From Amoebidium appalachense (Eukaryota > Ichthyosporea), in NCBI GenBank assembly GCA_963693365.1, contig CAVNZM010000009.1:10106001-10170000 (forward strand): a stretch of DNA of 64,000 nucleotides, read 5' to 3'. The notes under the pieces are model-generated. The model did not search any database and had not been told where the DNA came from. It saw nothing but the letters and a program-made list of their open reading frames with translations. Below are positions 29,779 through 64,000 of the stretch, piece by piece. The translations under genes were made by a program, and so were the position numbers. Position 1 is the first letter of the stretch. Each line of letters starts with the position of its first letter.

Positions 29779-30665
29779 GGCGAAGAGCGCACAAGATGCG
29801 TGTGTGCGTGTGTGCGTGCGTGTATCTCAAAGCAGCTGAAGTGTGGAACTGTGATGAAGTCAGGTGATCTATTCCAACAGCAAGAACCCGCTTTTCCTAC
29901 GTATATGTACTGTAGTTGACAGTGTAGTTGACTGTGTCAGTTTGATCACCTTCGGCGAATATGCACGTGTTGTGTGCTGAAATGGGGGGTCCCCTAAAAC
30001 ACTAGTCGTTTACTCTTGATGCCCTTAAAATAAAACTTACGGCATTCTTGCAGTTTCAAAATTACTTAGTCACAAAAAACCGAATAGGGGTAGATAAGGA
30101 GAAACAAGTCACGCTAAAACTCTAATTCACCACGGGAGTTTTCTCATCCATGTTTCCCGTGGCCTTGCAATTTGCACTGTAGCTAATAGAAAGGATACAG
30201 GATTGAATATTAGGAAACTTTGCCGTATATTATAATGCATATTATAATCCTTGAGAGCTACAAGGTTCGGGGGATCCAAGGTGGTGCATTCTAAACCAAT
30301 CATAAATCTATACAATTACCATATAAAGTCTCTTGAATAGGTATTTCATTGGTGTTACGCAGCTCTTATTCTTGTTCAGTGTGGGCATCCCGGCCACCAG
30401 GGCGGCGCGGCGAGCTAGTAGGCTACCCCACGCGAGCATACCAGTGTGCCGGTGTGTTTGTGTGTATGCCGGATTTGCCATGATGTGTAGGCTATGTGTG
30501 TGTGTATGTGTTTGTGTATGTGTGTGCATGTGTGTGAATGATACTTAGGGTTTTTATATATGGTCTGGCCTGTACCGCGATTCTACTCTATCTTTCACTG
30601 GTTTAAACCCCAGTTAGTAACATCCCGACCACCATCGTTGTACATCTTCGTTGTTTTTGCCCCCC

Positions 30666-30703
<38 letters not shown>

Positions 30704-31104
30704 TTCCCCCCCCCCCCCCTTCGAATTCCCCCCCCCTTCCCCCCCCCCCTCCCCCCCCCCCCCCCCCCCTCCCCCCCCCTCCCCCCCCCCCCCCCCTCCC
30801 CCCCCCCCCCCCCCCCCCCCTCCCGACTCGGAGAAAAGTACACACTTTAATATTAATTTTTCGTTTCTGTTCTCAAGTGGGGAGATTTCACTAGTTCAGT
30901 GGGGATATGATAAGCATTTTCCGATTTGGCACACTCTCGGTAGAATCACCCTAAACTGTAATGTATATGTGCCATATAGGCAGATCCCCCCCTGACCACG
31001 TACTATCACATGTATACGTATGCCACAATCACCCCTTCGTTCTGTCTGCTGCTGCCGGCGCAGCCCGTTGCCGGATCAGATAATGCTGCCAAGAAGGCAC
31101 CGGA
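29779..31104. other. Divergent intergenic region
   Basis: Between the minus-strand start at 29778 and the plus-strand gene at 31260. Sequence 29779-30640 is unique, without a TATA box near 29778. A C-rich low-complexity tract occupies 30660-30820, and 30840-31100 is unique. No further gene was recognised. Confidence 0.55.
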
Positions 31105-31259
31105 TTGGTGGATCTGGCATTGGACATGGTGAAATGTTTGATTGGCCGAGCTCGCACCCACTCAAAGTATAAAATTTGCCGATCGGTCGACGTCAAGTCA
31201 GTCAGTCAGTCCGAAGTTTTCGGCCTGTGTCAGCGTTGTACCGAAGGCTGCCATCCATC
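31103..31259 (+). promoter_or_regulatory. Candidate promoter of the 31.26-kb gene
   Basis: TATAAAA at 31168-31174 lies 86-92 bases before the ATG. It is preceded by CACTCAAAG, and inverted CCAAT boxes (ATTGG) occur near 31104 and 31141. The minus-strand promoter at 59002 has the same CACTCAAA-(AA)-GTATAAAA layout at a similar distance. A GTCA tetranucleotide repeats several times near 31195-31210. Confidence 0.55.
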
Positions 31260-32213
31260 ATGCGGCTCCTCGGTGTCTTCTGTGGGGGGCAGGCCGGTGG
31301 TTTGGCCAAATTCACAGGCCCTAAGAGCCTGACCTGGCTGGCTGCCTTCCAGGAGGCTAATGCCAAAGAGGGCTGGCTGAGCAGGCAGAAAAGCAAGCAC
31401 CCCGCTGCAGGCAACATGGCCTGTTTCGAGGTTACTGTATAAGCTGTCAACGTTGGTGTGGCCTATTGTTGTGTGACACTCACCTCCCCCCCCCCCCCCC
31501 CCCCCCCCCCTCTATACCCACGTAGGAGTACGAGGACCCCACCGATCCGAGCAAGACGTGCTACCCCAGCCTCATGCTGCACTCCCACAAGCTCCTGCCA
31601 GTGGCCGATGATCCCGGCCCCACCCCTCCGTTGGAGCTCAACGAATACACGGGTGTTATTTGGCAGAGCCAGACCCCCACCAGCGTGATGGTGGAGGCCG
31701 TGCTGCCGGGCTCCCCACCCACCCGTCGTGTATATGAGATGGACTGGTTTGCCCCTATCCTCCTCTCGAGGCTCCGGCTGACCTGGCGGGGCAGGGCACA
31801 TGTGGTCCACTATGACCCCACAGGCGTTGTGCAGCTGGACCACGGCTGCGCGCGCAGGCTCAGCCTGGGCCCGAGCTGGTGCTGCTGATGGATAACATTA
31901 TGGTGCACGTGGGTGCCCCCCCCCCCCCCCCCTCCCCCCCCCCTCGAAACACACACAGACACAAAACAGTGCAGACACAGTTGACGATTCATGAAACATG
32001 CTTTGGTGACGGGATGATGATGGGATCATTGCACGTTTATTGGCCACTCCCTCGACCCAATAAGATTTCTTTCCTGGTGCCCAGCACCACATATGTATCG
32101 CGTATGTTCACTCATGCACACACCCCTCCGTGAATAGCTATGGCAATGTGATCGAAAATTGACGAAAAAAGATTAAGTTAACTCAAACTAATTAATCAAC
32201 TATCTGCATATCC

Positions 32214-32263
<50 letters not shown>

Positions 32264-32407
32264 GGGGACGGGAGGGGGGGGGGGGGGGTTCCAGGAAAAT
32301 CACGTATCCAACATATAGGCGGGTTACGTAATTTTCCTGAACGGGGGGTTTAGGGGGAGTACGAATTTCCTGGACACGTGATTTTCCTTCAACACCGGTA
32401 CCCCCCC

Positions 32408-32438
<31 letters not shown>

Positions 32439-33133
32439 AAAAAAAAAAAAAAAGACACAGGCCACACACATGCTACACCGAGTCTCATGATCACACCGGT
32501 CCCACAGCAAAACGACCTGGTGCGTGCCTCCGAGCTGATATGCAACTACGCGGCTACAAATATGCACACCAGGACTGCCCCGTGCGCCGGCTGGCCATTG
32601 GCGAGCACGTGATTTACCGCAACGGCAACTGCCAAGACCTGCGCGTTGAAAATCTGCTGCCGGTTCCCCAGCGCAGTGCCTCCCGCTTCGACGACTACGG
32701 GGTCTGGCTCCAGGCATACGGCAGCAACGAGACCTCCTCCGGGGGGCCTGTGTCGGCGCCACACACCTACACATACGATTTGCTGGGCCTTGGCAAACCG
32801 GTGGCCCTGTACACCTTCCAAACCTGCTGCATTGAGCACTGTCCCGCCGAGATGAGGGGGCTGCTCTCCGCGACAATATGTGCCATCGAGGGGCACGTGC
32901 CCGCCCTTTTGCATGCAATCCTCTGCTTCTTTAGCAGGGACACACCCATGTGGCTTGACATGGCTTGCAACAACCCGCCCGCACAGGCAAGTGGGGGCGA
33001 GGCCGAAAAAACGGTGGCCGAGAAGATCACAGAAGCTGCCCGAAAAGCAGCATTCAAACAGGCTAAGGAGGAGCTTGCCAAAAGTTTAACCTTGCCAGCG
33101 TTGTTTATGCAGTTGCTGGGCAGTGCTAAATAA
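31260..33133 (+). CDS. Unidentified protein, three exon segments, HNH-like pattern in the last
   Basis: Exon 1, 31260-31430 (57 codons, ATG start), splices at GTTACT to an acceptor CACGTAG with exon 2 from 31526; both are phase 0. Exon 2 reads about 120 codons to a stop at 31888, but another frame stays open to a GTGGGT donor near 31908, so its 3' end is unsettled. The last segment is open from a CCCACAG acceptor near 32525 to TAA at 33133. It contains GEHVIYRNGNCQDLRVENL, close to the HNH-endonuclease/AP2-associated pattern H-x-N-G-x-x-x-D-x-R-x-E-N-L, although the first His is not certain. The C-terminus is a Lys/Ala/Glu-rich helix. I do not recognise exons 1-2. The last segment could be a separate gene. 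Confidence 0.5.
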
Positions 33134-33236
33134 ACACACAGAGTGCACCGGAGGCACTTTAAAATTTTTTGACTACTGACGGTGTCTTGACTGTGCACAC
33201 TCTCTCCCTCCCTCCCTCCCTCTCCCTCCCTCCCTC

Positions 33237-33390
<154 letters not shown>

Positions 33391-33439
33391 CCCCCTTTTG
33401 TGTATATCATATATCACCAGACACACGTGTATATACACA

Positions 33440-33605
33440 CACACACTGCACTGCACAGTTGGTTTCATGCCTGTATGCCTCATATTTGAGAATGCATCCC
33501 TAGGCCACACACCCTGCATAACGGTGTATGGTATATGTACACACACAGTACTACACAGCTGGCTTCGTGCCTGTATGTCTCAGATTTGACAATGCATCCC
33601 TCGGC
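33440..33605. repeat. Imperfect direct repeat of ~65 bp
   Basis: The block containing catgcctgtatgcctcatat and gaatgcatccctaggcc (ending near 33503) recurs about 100 bases later as cgtgcctgtatgtctcagat and caatgcatccctcggcc. Conservation is roughly four in five bases. Confidence 0.7.
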
Positions 33606-34601
33606 CTTAAGTGCCCCATTCAGTTCTATTGGTGGATTCAAATCTGCTGCTATGCCGACATTCCGGAATTTTCAATCTTTTACAAGTGTAAATCCAAGCA
33701 CGTGCACTCGGCCTATGCTGCTGGCATAGGACCACCCACCTGCACGTCTTTTAGGGTTCGTACCGGCCCTGCATGTTTGAAACCACCGTTTTTGCGGTGC
33801 ACTACACAACTTCTCTGCTTACAGCCTTGTAAAAGAAAAAACCATCACCACATCATTCTAGTTGGCAGTACCAGTTCCGTGACAAATTAGCCTACGTTGT
33901 AATAGTGATTACAGTCACTCGACACACTAGAAAGGCGCGTGTGCCTAGCTAGTGGAGTGCCTTCAAACAACACTACTAATTAGTGACACCATTGTAGGTG
34001 CGCACAGGGCATGCACCCGGTGATAAATCAGCAAGTCGAAACATACGGCAATGCTGGCATTCGCTGGAGCGTGCCAGATACATCTCTGATCAGTCTTGAT
34101 CATGATATGCAATCTCTGTGTACCATACATGCATTTTCAGCTACTGAGAGAGGCACAAATAAACGTGTGTATAAAGTACATGTGTACTTGTGCATGTGGA
34201 TGTATTTCCTCACGCGAATAGATGACACGATATCGAAAACACATGGAGAGCCGGAGCACGGTGGGTGCGCTCGCATATATTTATTACTGTAGACAAAGGA
34301 TGTACAGTGCTTGTTGTCTTGTGGTTGTTTGGGCTTTAATACAGCATCAGGTGCACAAATGTGCAAAAGTGAGCATGCCCGGGCCTTTCAAGTACACGTG
34401 CATCAATACCAAGAACGACTCTTTGACAATGTTATGTTTGACAGGGAAAACTCGATATCCATTCATATTGGCAGGAAAGTACATCTATCCCGTTTGGCGT
34501 ACAAATACTAGTGCAGTGCCACAATCAATACATCTTCATGATCAGGTCGCACAGCTTTGGTTCATTGTCAACTTTCCACACCGGCCCTCCTACTACCATC
34601 A

Positions 34602-34651
<50 letters not shown>

Positions 34652-34846
34652 AAAAAATACCCCCACCCCCCCACCACACACAAGCATATTAGTAAGCAGT
34701 GGCTGCAAAGTCCAAGCGATACCTCGTGATTTCCTTCCCCACCCTAACCACCTCAAAATCGCGAACTCAAATCCCCCCCCCCCCCCCCCCCCCCAATGTC
34801 TTCCTCTCTTCCACTAAACCTAGCCCCCCCCCCCCCTCCCGCTATC

Positions 34847-34882
<36 letters not shown>

Positions 34883-34892
34883 TCTCTGGGTT

Positions 34893-35033
34893 CTACGACC
34901 CGCGTGAGCGTGCATTTTTTGCTCTGAGACCACACCTATTGCACAGCTTCCTCCCCTCTATCTGCCGCCACATCGGGGTAGCCGTGGCACCGCATTCCAT
35001 GCAACCTCCATCCGTATCCGTGGGTGTGGAGGC
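34893..35033 (-). CDS. GATA-type zinc finger, terminal exon
   Basis: The acceptor CACACACAG at 35034 opens a frame of 46 codons to TAG at 34893. It has CMEC, TATPMWR, GRKLCNRCGLRAKNARSR: the C-x2-C and C-N-x-C pairs, the invariant Trp and the basic tail of a GATA finger. GATA fingers bind DNA. It is on the same strand as the methyltransferase whose postSET exon ends at 36561, starts in phase 0 as that exon ends, and I found no start codon or promoter between them. It may be the C-terminus of that protein or the last exon of a small separate gene. Confidence 0.6.
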   Translation of the reverse strand, partial: ASTPTDTDGGCMECGATATPMWRQIEGRKLCNRCGLRAKNARSRGS

Positions 35034-35851
35034 CTGTGTGTGGTTGCAGTGTAAGGAGGGTTGGGATACACACGTGTGTGGCAAATGTTGGTCTCTATCT
35101 CAACACACACATACAAATCCTTTACCCCCCCCCCCCCCCCCCCCCCCCCTTCTGGGGGGTGCCAGGTAACGACACAGACATCAATAAACACAAACATACT
35201 CAACCCACACGCGTGCGGACACATCATGCGCGCGCGCACACACACACACACACACAATCCTTCCCTCAGCTCTCTCCCTTCCTTCCGTCTCATTTCCCCG
35301 CTCTCATCCCCCCCCCCCCCCCCCCCCTCCCCCCTTTCCTTTCCCCTCCCTATACCAATCCACCCCCATTTAGCACCGTGTGGCAGCAACATGACGATGG
35401 CCTAAACGGTACAGAGTTGTCCTCGGTGTCCTCACAGGAAACAAGGTCACAGAGAAGCCACACCGTGGAAACGGGGGGGAGGGGGGGGGGGGGGCAAGGG
35501 GTTGATACCGTACAAACCTTTAAAAAAAAGCAAAACCAAGAATGTGTCATTGATATGAATGCTTTATACATCAAGAAGGAGAAAGGAGGGGGGCTGGGGG
35601 GGGGGCACAGATAGCTGCACAAAGATAACAATGTCACTCCCCTTCACCGTGGGTGCAGAGTTGCCATGTAGTGTGCCATTATGAGCGCCCTTTATCTCTT
35701 TACTTCATTCTCCTGTTTTCTTTTCTTTCTCTTTTTTTTTTTGAAGGTGTGCGTCTGTGTTTTCTGTTAGGGGGGAGGGGAGGGGGGAGGGGGGAGGAGG
35801 AAGGAAGGAGGGAATTTAGGCGGTGGGGTTGAAACAAACGTGTGTGTGGGG

Positions 35852-35887
<36 letters not shown>

Positions 35888-35998
35888 GTTTACCTTTTGT
35901 GTTTTCGAAACACTGTTGGTGGAAGTTGTGCTTCCGTTTGTGGACCCATTTGACTGTGCAAGTGAAGGGGGATTAGAAATCAGCGTGTGTGTATATAC

Positions 35999-36112
<114 letters not shown>

Positions 36113-36560
36113 GGTGCATGTGTGTATAGGCCTTTGTGGAGAGTGCGGGTGCGTTCATATTTGTGCAGAAACTTGAACCTGTGCGGCTGGCTCCATGTAA
36201 CGTGTTCACCTCAATACCGATGACACCATCACACACACTACATGCACACACACGCCCACACACATCCACCCACACATCCATCCGCACACCCAACCGCCCA
36301 CCCACCCACCCTCTCACCCACCCATCCACTCACACCCACACACACCCACCCACCCACCCCAATGAACCCACAATCAAACAAGTTCAACCGAATCATGCTG
36401 TCATCATTGCCTTCCAAATCCCAACAAGAAACGGTGACGAGAGTCAGGAGAGTGACCACATGCAAAGTGTTTCACGCCTGCAGTGACGCAGGGTAGTGAT
36501 ATTTGGGGGTGTATGTTTTTTTTTTTTTTTTTTTTTTTGGGGGGGGGGGGGGTCCAATAC

Positions 36561-51340
<14,780 letters not shown>

Positions 51341-51840
51341 GGTAGCTGTCTGTGCAGTTTCGTCGATGTTTTCCGTGCGGGTGATCATGTATCCCAACGT
51401 TGAGCCAATCATACACCCATGCTCTTAGCCAGGAAAGAGGAAAAAAGTCAGTTATATTGCTGCAGAATGGACGACAAAGGATGGTGCAGTCAAAAATGCT
51501 CATTGAGGAGAAGACGGGAGGGTGAGGGAGGCCAAAGCAAAAAGATGAAACGAGCTAGGGAATGATGGTAGCGCAGGAGGCAGATGCTGAGGGGGGGGGG
51601 GGGGGGATTATCTGAAAAAACGGTCCAAAACGAGGTTCCTTTCAACCATCCATTCTGCTCTCTCCCTAGCCTCTGCTACCCTCGTTCAGCCCCCCCCCCC
51701 CCCTCCCCCCCCCCCCCCTCCCACCCCCTCCCCCTTCCCTCTTCCGCCTTGCAACAATGCACAGATGCTTTACCCCCCCCCTCCCCCCTCCCCCCCCTCT
51801 CCCCCCCCCCTCCAGGAAAAAAAAAAAAAAAAAAAAAGAA

Positions 51841-51871
<31 letters not shown>

Positions 51872-53166
51872 GAGAGAACCCACACACAGATAGACACAAA
51901 ACAAACAATCCTAAAAATATACCTTGCACCTTTATATGGAAAATCCAGTGCACGCCAGCCAACCCAATGCTCGCAAAAACATTTGCGACACCCTCTCAAA
52001 TATAAACCCACCCACTCCATAGTAGTATGAGCACCTAACCACTCAAGAGGTCGAATCGAAACACACGGCATATTGCCCTGCACGTATGCATACCTAGTTG
52101 TTCATGGACCCAAGGCATACGTGAGTGCGAGTTGTAGAAAAACATTAACACTAAAACATTCAAGTTTTTTGCAGAAGCAAGTGGCGGCAGGGGCGTGCAC
52201 AAGTCAACCCACCTAGGCCTCATGACTGAGGGAATTTCGCGCCAAATTCTTTCCCTAACCCAATCAGAACGCTTGCAATCAAGCCATATTTAAAAATACG
52301 TGTTCCTATTGGCCAGATCCTTTTCGTGCCACGAACAAGTGTCGCAACCCCTGCACGTGTTGCACGTGCCACACTCAGAGACAGATGTCGTATTTTTGTC
52401 GTTAGACGCTACACAAGCGTATAAAGGCATGATGCATATTACTGATTGATACACACAGGCAGGCAGAATAATGCACAATAACGTCAATCGGCGTGTAGAA
52501 ATGTCCCCCCTGTTCAAGCATAGCAAAGGCGATAGCATTCCCAAAACTACGTACCCACCTTGATATGTGATGATGCACCTGAACGATGACACAAGGAACG
52601 AAGATACAAGGGTGTGTGAACATGGTTGCATGTGCATTGCACAGCATTTAATAAAATAATGCCCAGTCTATGGGCAATACCAGTATACTAGTTGGATGTC
52701 GCATCCACCAACCCATTTACTCGCACCCGTCCGACTCTATTGGCTACTAGTACTACTAGTTGGGTGTGCAAGAGCTATGGCGTGCTCGTGTTGTGTTTTG
52801 CGCAAACAAATCATTTTCTTCGTGCCCTGCCAGCTACAAGTGCTGTTGCCCTTGGGAGTAATACTGGCCCATGCAGCGATGCATAATATGTGTACCCGTA
52901 TTCCTTTACGTGTGTGTGTGTGTGTTCATGTGTGAATTATGCAGGTGTGGCACTGTGTGTGCAGCGGAAAATGCTGTGCTTGCCTATATCCATAGCACAC
53001 ACACAAGAGACACTGCGTAAACGGCACCTGAATAATACTGAAATCAGAAGCTATACAGCAAACACACCAGTCTATCCCACCACCAACGACATAACCGCAA
53101 CAATAACCACATGATCACAAACCAATCAAATCACCCCGCAGCGGCCGCGATTCCACCGCGCACCAA
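51341..53166. other. Intergenic region between the NSD-like and b5-reductase genes
   Basis: Contains C-rich and G-rich runs at 51690-51870 with an A run. The remainder (51880-53160) is unique and moderately AT-rich, with scattered CCAAT boxes (near 52260 and 52310) and no TATA box at the NSD-like start. A 115-codon minus-strand frame (52290-52637) was considered and not accepted as a gene. Confidence 0.55.
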
Positions 53167-58908
<5,742 letters not shown>

Positions 58909-59001
58909 TCTCGCTTTTCGAGCTGGGCAGAAAAAGCAAAGCGACACAAAACAACTGGGGCATGCGACAGCATTTTTTCAGAGGGCCGTGGCGACAGCTG
59001 C

Positions 59002-59008
59002 TTTTATA
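59002..59008 (-). promoter_or_regulatory. TATA box of the b5 reductase gene
   Basis: On the minus strand TATAAAA lies 94-100 bases upstream of the ATG and is preceded by CACTCAAAAAG. The plus-strand gene at 31260 has the same arrangement. Confidence 0.55.
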
Positions 59009-59802
59009 CTTTTTGAGTGGCTAGATTTTGGCGGGAACGCAAATAAAATGAAGATAAGCCATATATAGTTATAAGTTATAAGAGATGAGTGGACTGACAC
59101 AGCTCACACGACATGGTAAAAGCGGCAATTACAATGTGTACCAGTCTGAGAAATAGTACCAATCAAAGCGGATAACTAATTTATAATGTCCAGATCTGGT
59201 GACTTATGTCCTCATTATAAACCAAAAATCATGCACGTGATAATGCGTCGAAGGTACGAGAAAAACGAAAAGCACGAAGCCCAAGGCCCCGTAAACAGAG
59301 TCACGGTGCGCTCAAGTTGTCTAGAAAAGAAGGGAAATGTTATGTTTCTGTCACGCACAATGCAACAGAAAGAAGAAAATCCAAGTTGAAACATAACACC
59401 GTAGCCGATTCCAGGGAATTATTATACTTCAGGTGCCATGCTCGCGGTCCATCGTAGGACCGGTTGGATCCTGTCTGTGCCGGCCACGTACATGGCAGAA
59501 CAAGATCTCGACTCGGAACGAGAAGTTTTTTGAGGATCCGAAGCAATTGACATTTGGCTCCGGGCGGTGGTGGTGGCGAAGGTGGTGGTGGTGGTGGTGG
59601 TGCACGAGGTGGAGTTGGAGGGGGGGGGAAGGGGGGAAGGGGGGGGGGGAGCGCTCGAGCGGGAGAGAGGCGACACAAAGACAAACACAGAGAGGGATAG
59701 GGCCAGAAAACGAGAGGGGGGCCGGGGGGGGGGGCTCGAGCGGGGGAGAGGCGACACACAGACACACACAGAGTTACAGAGAGAGGTATAGAGCCAGAAA
59801 AC

Positions 59803-59843
<41 letters not shown>

Positions 59844-59920
59844 GACGGCCGATCGCGAGAGAGAGAGGTTCTTCCTTGTGGCTGAGGGAGCTCGGTAGGG
59901 GGGGGGGGGGGGGGGGGGGG

Positions 59921-59952
<32 letters not shown>

Positions 59953-60470
59953 AGGGATGAGGGGAGGGGGGGGGGGGGGGAACAAAAGAGCTTCCGGCTG
60001 TATGGGCCCGGGGTGAAGCCCGGGGCCTAGATTGGGGAGGGTACTCGGGGGGAGGGGCGGGGGGGGGGGGGGGGGGGGGGGGGGGGGAGAAGAGGGGGGG
60101 GGGTGGGGGGGGAGAGGGGGGGGGGGGGGGGGAGGGATTACGGATCCGACGGTGCGGAGAGAAAGTGAATGAGAGAGGAGTGAGGCGGAGCTACTTTTAA
60201 ATGGAAGGGGATTGCGGGGAAGCAGACACCTGTCATACCTCAGCAGTGCATGTTGATGGCGTTCCCCAGGCCCGTACGTGTGCAACAGTGTTGTCTAATA
60301 AGTAAAAATGTGTGTGTGTAATAGTATGCAACCATCAGTAAGCAAAAGGGGCACGAGCTCAAGAGCATAGTAGGGGGGAGAGGGGGAGGGGGGGGACGCG
60401 GCGGGGGGGGGGGGGGGGGGGGGGGAGGGGGAGGGGGGGGGGGGGGGGGGGGAGGGGGGGAAGGGGACCT
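59009..60470. other. Intergenic region, G-rich in its right half
   Basis: 59009-59560 is unique. 59614-60160 and 60370-60470 are dominated by G runs of 20-50 bases broken by GAG and short unique inserts. A possible frame at 59433-59560 is too short and unsupported to call. Confidence 0.5.
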
Positions 60471-60553
60471 CACAAAGTAGTAATGCGTGTACATTGTTAC
60501 CAACTTGCATCAGTGCATGAAAAAGTACCCAGAAAAATGGTGGTGGTGGTGGT

Positions 60554-60589
<36 letters not shown>

Positions 60590-61330
60590 CTCACACATTA
60601 CATGTACATGCATCAGTGCATGAAAAAGTACCAAGAAGAGAAGAAAAAGGAGGGCCCAGGGGGGAGGGGTCTTCAAAAAAAGGGGGGGGGGGGGGGGGGG
60701 TCCTCATACATGTACATGTACATGCATCCGCGCAAGTTCGAAAAAGTACCCAGAAAAGAAAAGAAGAAAAAAAAAAGAAAGGGATAATTATAAAAGTTTG
60801 GGGGGGGGGGGGAAGGATGTGGGCCCGGGAGGTCCTCAAACATGTACATGATACCTGCATCAGTGCTGCAAAAAAGTACACAGAAAAAAGACCCCCCCCA
60901 AAAAAGGAGAGAGAGAAAAGATATCATAATAATAATATTATTATTTTAATAATAATAAGGTGGAGCTGGGGGAGGAGGGGAGGGGGGGGGGGGGGGGAGG
61001 GGGGGGAGGGGGGAGGGGGGAGGGCCCGGGGCCCCCCAGGGGGCGGGGAGCCTCCGGGGCCGGGAGGGTCCGGGGTCCCGGCAGTGCCACCGTGTACATT
61101 TATGCATGCCTCATCATCAGTGGATGAAAACGCACCCAGAAAAAAATAAGGAAAAAGGAAAGAACAAATATAAAAAAGGCCCAGGGAGGCCTAGGGGGGA
61201 GGGCTGGGGTGGGGATGGGGGTGTGTGCACGCGGGGATGTCCTCACATGTACACATGTACATCAGTGCATGAAAAAGTATGGGAAATAAAGATGAAAACT
61301 TACGGAAGAAAGGGGGGGGGGGGGGGGGGG
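60470..61330 (+). repeat. Array of a conserved ~35-40 bp core separated by G runs
   Basis: The core catcagtgcatgaaaaagta, usually followed by cccagaaaa, occurs near 60510, 60613, 60728 (catccgcgcaagttcgaaaa variant), 60857, 61115 (catcagtggatgaaaacgca variant) and 61262. Most copies are preceded by catgtacatg and a cctca box after a run of G. Spacing varies from about 100 to 260 bases. Confidence 0.8.
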
Positions 61331-61399
61331 GGGGGGGGGACCACCATGATCGCACACAGAACTCGGCAGACTAGGGCCAGCCGGGGGGGTGCTTTGTAT

Positions 61400-61965
61400 T
61401 AAAACGAGCTTGCAATTGATCGATTCGTCATTGATAACACGAGATCTGATATATACGAAGCAGTAATAATCATAGACTCTTTGAAATGGATGATTGCACT
61501 GTGCACGCAATCGGTGCCAACACGACGTGCACCCCAAGGATAAGTTCACACATACAGATGTGGATTACCATACCTTTTGTTTATGTTCGGTTGCTACACG
61601 GCCGAGGATTTTACACGATAAGGCAACAACCAAGTCACACACCATCCCCATTCATTCAATATCAATCGATCCACACTAAGCTGCTGTCAAAAAAACGGTG
61701 CACCTTAGAAATTTCAACTACTCTTCAATACCCGCCCATCGGCGCGGAAACAAAACCGGGGAAAAAAAAAAAAAAAAAAAAAAGGATACCTATATTCTGT
61801 TGTAATAGAATCTTATAGAAATGAAATTCGCTGCTCACACAAGCACATTCAGTATAAAAACACAATTCCACTCACACAATTGGCCGGTTTTCCTATAAAG
61901 ATTCAATCCAATGCTACAGCCACCTCTCGATAACATCCTCCGCACCCCCCTTTCTTTTCAAACCC
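61400..61965. other. Unique sequence 3' of the right-edge gene
   Basis: AT-balanced unique sequence with an A run at 61764-61782. I see no gene or repeat in it. Confidence 0.5.
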
Positions 61966-63621
<1,656 letters not shown>

Positions 63622-63639
63622 CTGCGGGGGGGTCGGGAA

Positions 63640-64000
63640 ATGGGGTTAGATGTGCTTAGGACGAGATATGCTGAGAGTTAGAGATATGCTCATGATTAGA
63701 TATGCTAGGGCGTGTGGGCGTCACATATGAGTCTCTTTATCTGCGTGCATGTTAGCAACAGCGTGCATACCTGTGTCTGTCTATCACGAGTTTGTGCATG
63801 AATCTTTGCGCTGCCTTCTAAACACAGATGTGTGCCCTAGTGTGTGTGTAGAAGGAATGAGGGTGATGTGCGTTCGTGTGCATTTTTACTTGTGTGTGTA
63901 TGTGGGGGGGAGGGCGAGGGGGGAGGGGGGGAGGGGGGGGGGGGGGGGGGGGGGCTATTTGCTGTGCATGTATGCAAGACAACATGGTTGCAAGAAGCAG
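63640..64000. other. Right end of window
   Basis: Presumed intron or flank of the right-edge gene. Three short agatatgct repeats lie at 63664-63705, and a G-rich tract at 63905-63954. No exon was recognised. Confidence 0.5.

Noticed and set aside
52290-52637. A 115-codon minus-strand frame with a Cys-rich end (CGTCNTCRGCDTC)
   Set aside because: No promoter, splice context or recognised domain; the Cys cluster arises from a gtgttgcacgtgcc repeat in otherwise non-coding-looking sequence.
59433-59585. Short frame reading RTWQNKISTRNEKFFEDPKQL
   Set aside because: It has coding-like composition but runs into G-rich repeats at once, with no splice or start context.

Overview
This window is nuclear DNA from a eukaryote. 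Genes are split into many short exons with GT-AG introns. Introns and intergenic DNA are filled with (GT)n/(CA)n microsatellites, G and C homopolymer runs and minisatellites. I cannot name the species. A multi-repeat AP2-type protein argues against an animal and suits an alga or other protist; an NSD-type histone methyltransferase, a cytochrome b5 reductase and a TTLL12-like protein are broadly eukaryotic. Many apparent long ORFs (poly Cys-Val, His-Thr, Gly, Pro) are translated microsatellites and are not annotated. Exons were placed by eye from splice signals, phase closure and recognised domains. No search was run.

Layout. 1-3043: a partial, rearranged second copy of five exons of the gene at 19-30 kb, probably a pseudogene. 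3.05-11.5 kb: repeats, including a (GT)n/(CA)n inverted repeat, a 39-bp-arm hairpin and a retroelement-like 3' end. 11.5-12.85 kb (minus): AP2-repeat protein with AT-hook and a helical tail. 12.85-19.2 kb: repeats and a probable retroelement fragment. 19.27-29.78 kb (minus): 14-exon, 657-aa gene model joining a TTLL12-like N-terminus to an ATP-grasp-like C-terminus. 31.26-33.13 kb (plus): unidentified gene with a TATA box. 34.9-51.34 kb (minus): NSD-like lysine methyltransferase (PWWP, PHD fingers, second PWWP-like module, AWS-SET-postSET), with a downstream GATA-finger exon that may be its C-terminus. 53.17-58.91 kb (minus): complete six-exon NADH-cytochrome b5 reductase, 306 aa. 58.9-61.97 kb: G-rich DNA with an array built on a conserved 35-40 bp core. 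61.97-63.62 kb (minus): last exons of an unidentified gene entering from the right edge.

No operon or pathway links these genes. Two are probable chromatin or DNA-binding proteins, one is a membrane redox enzyme and one is a predicted ATP-grasp ligase. The most notable points are the TTLL12/ATP-grasp combination, the scrambled exon duplication, microsatellites that begin or end exactly at splice sites, and a TTAA-flanked non-autonomous transposon.
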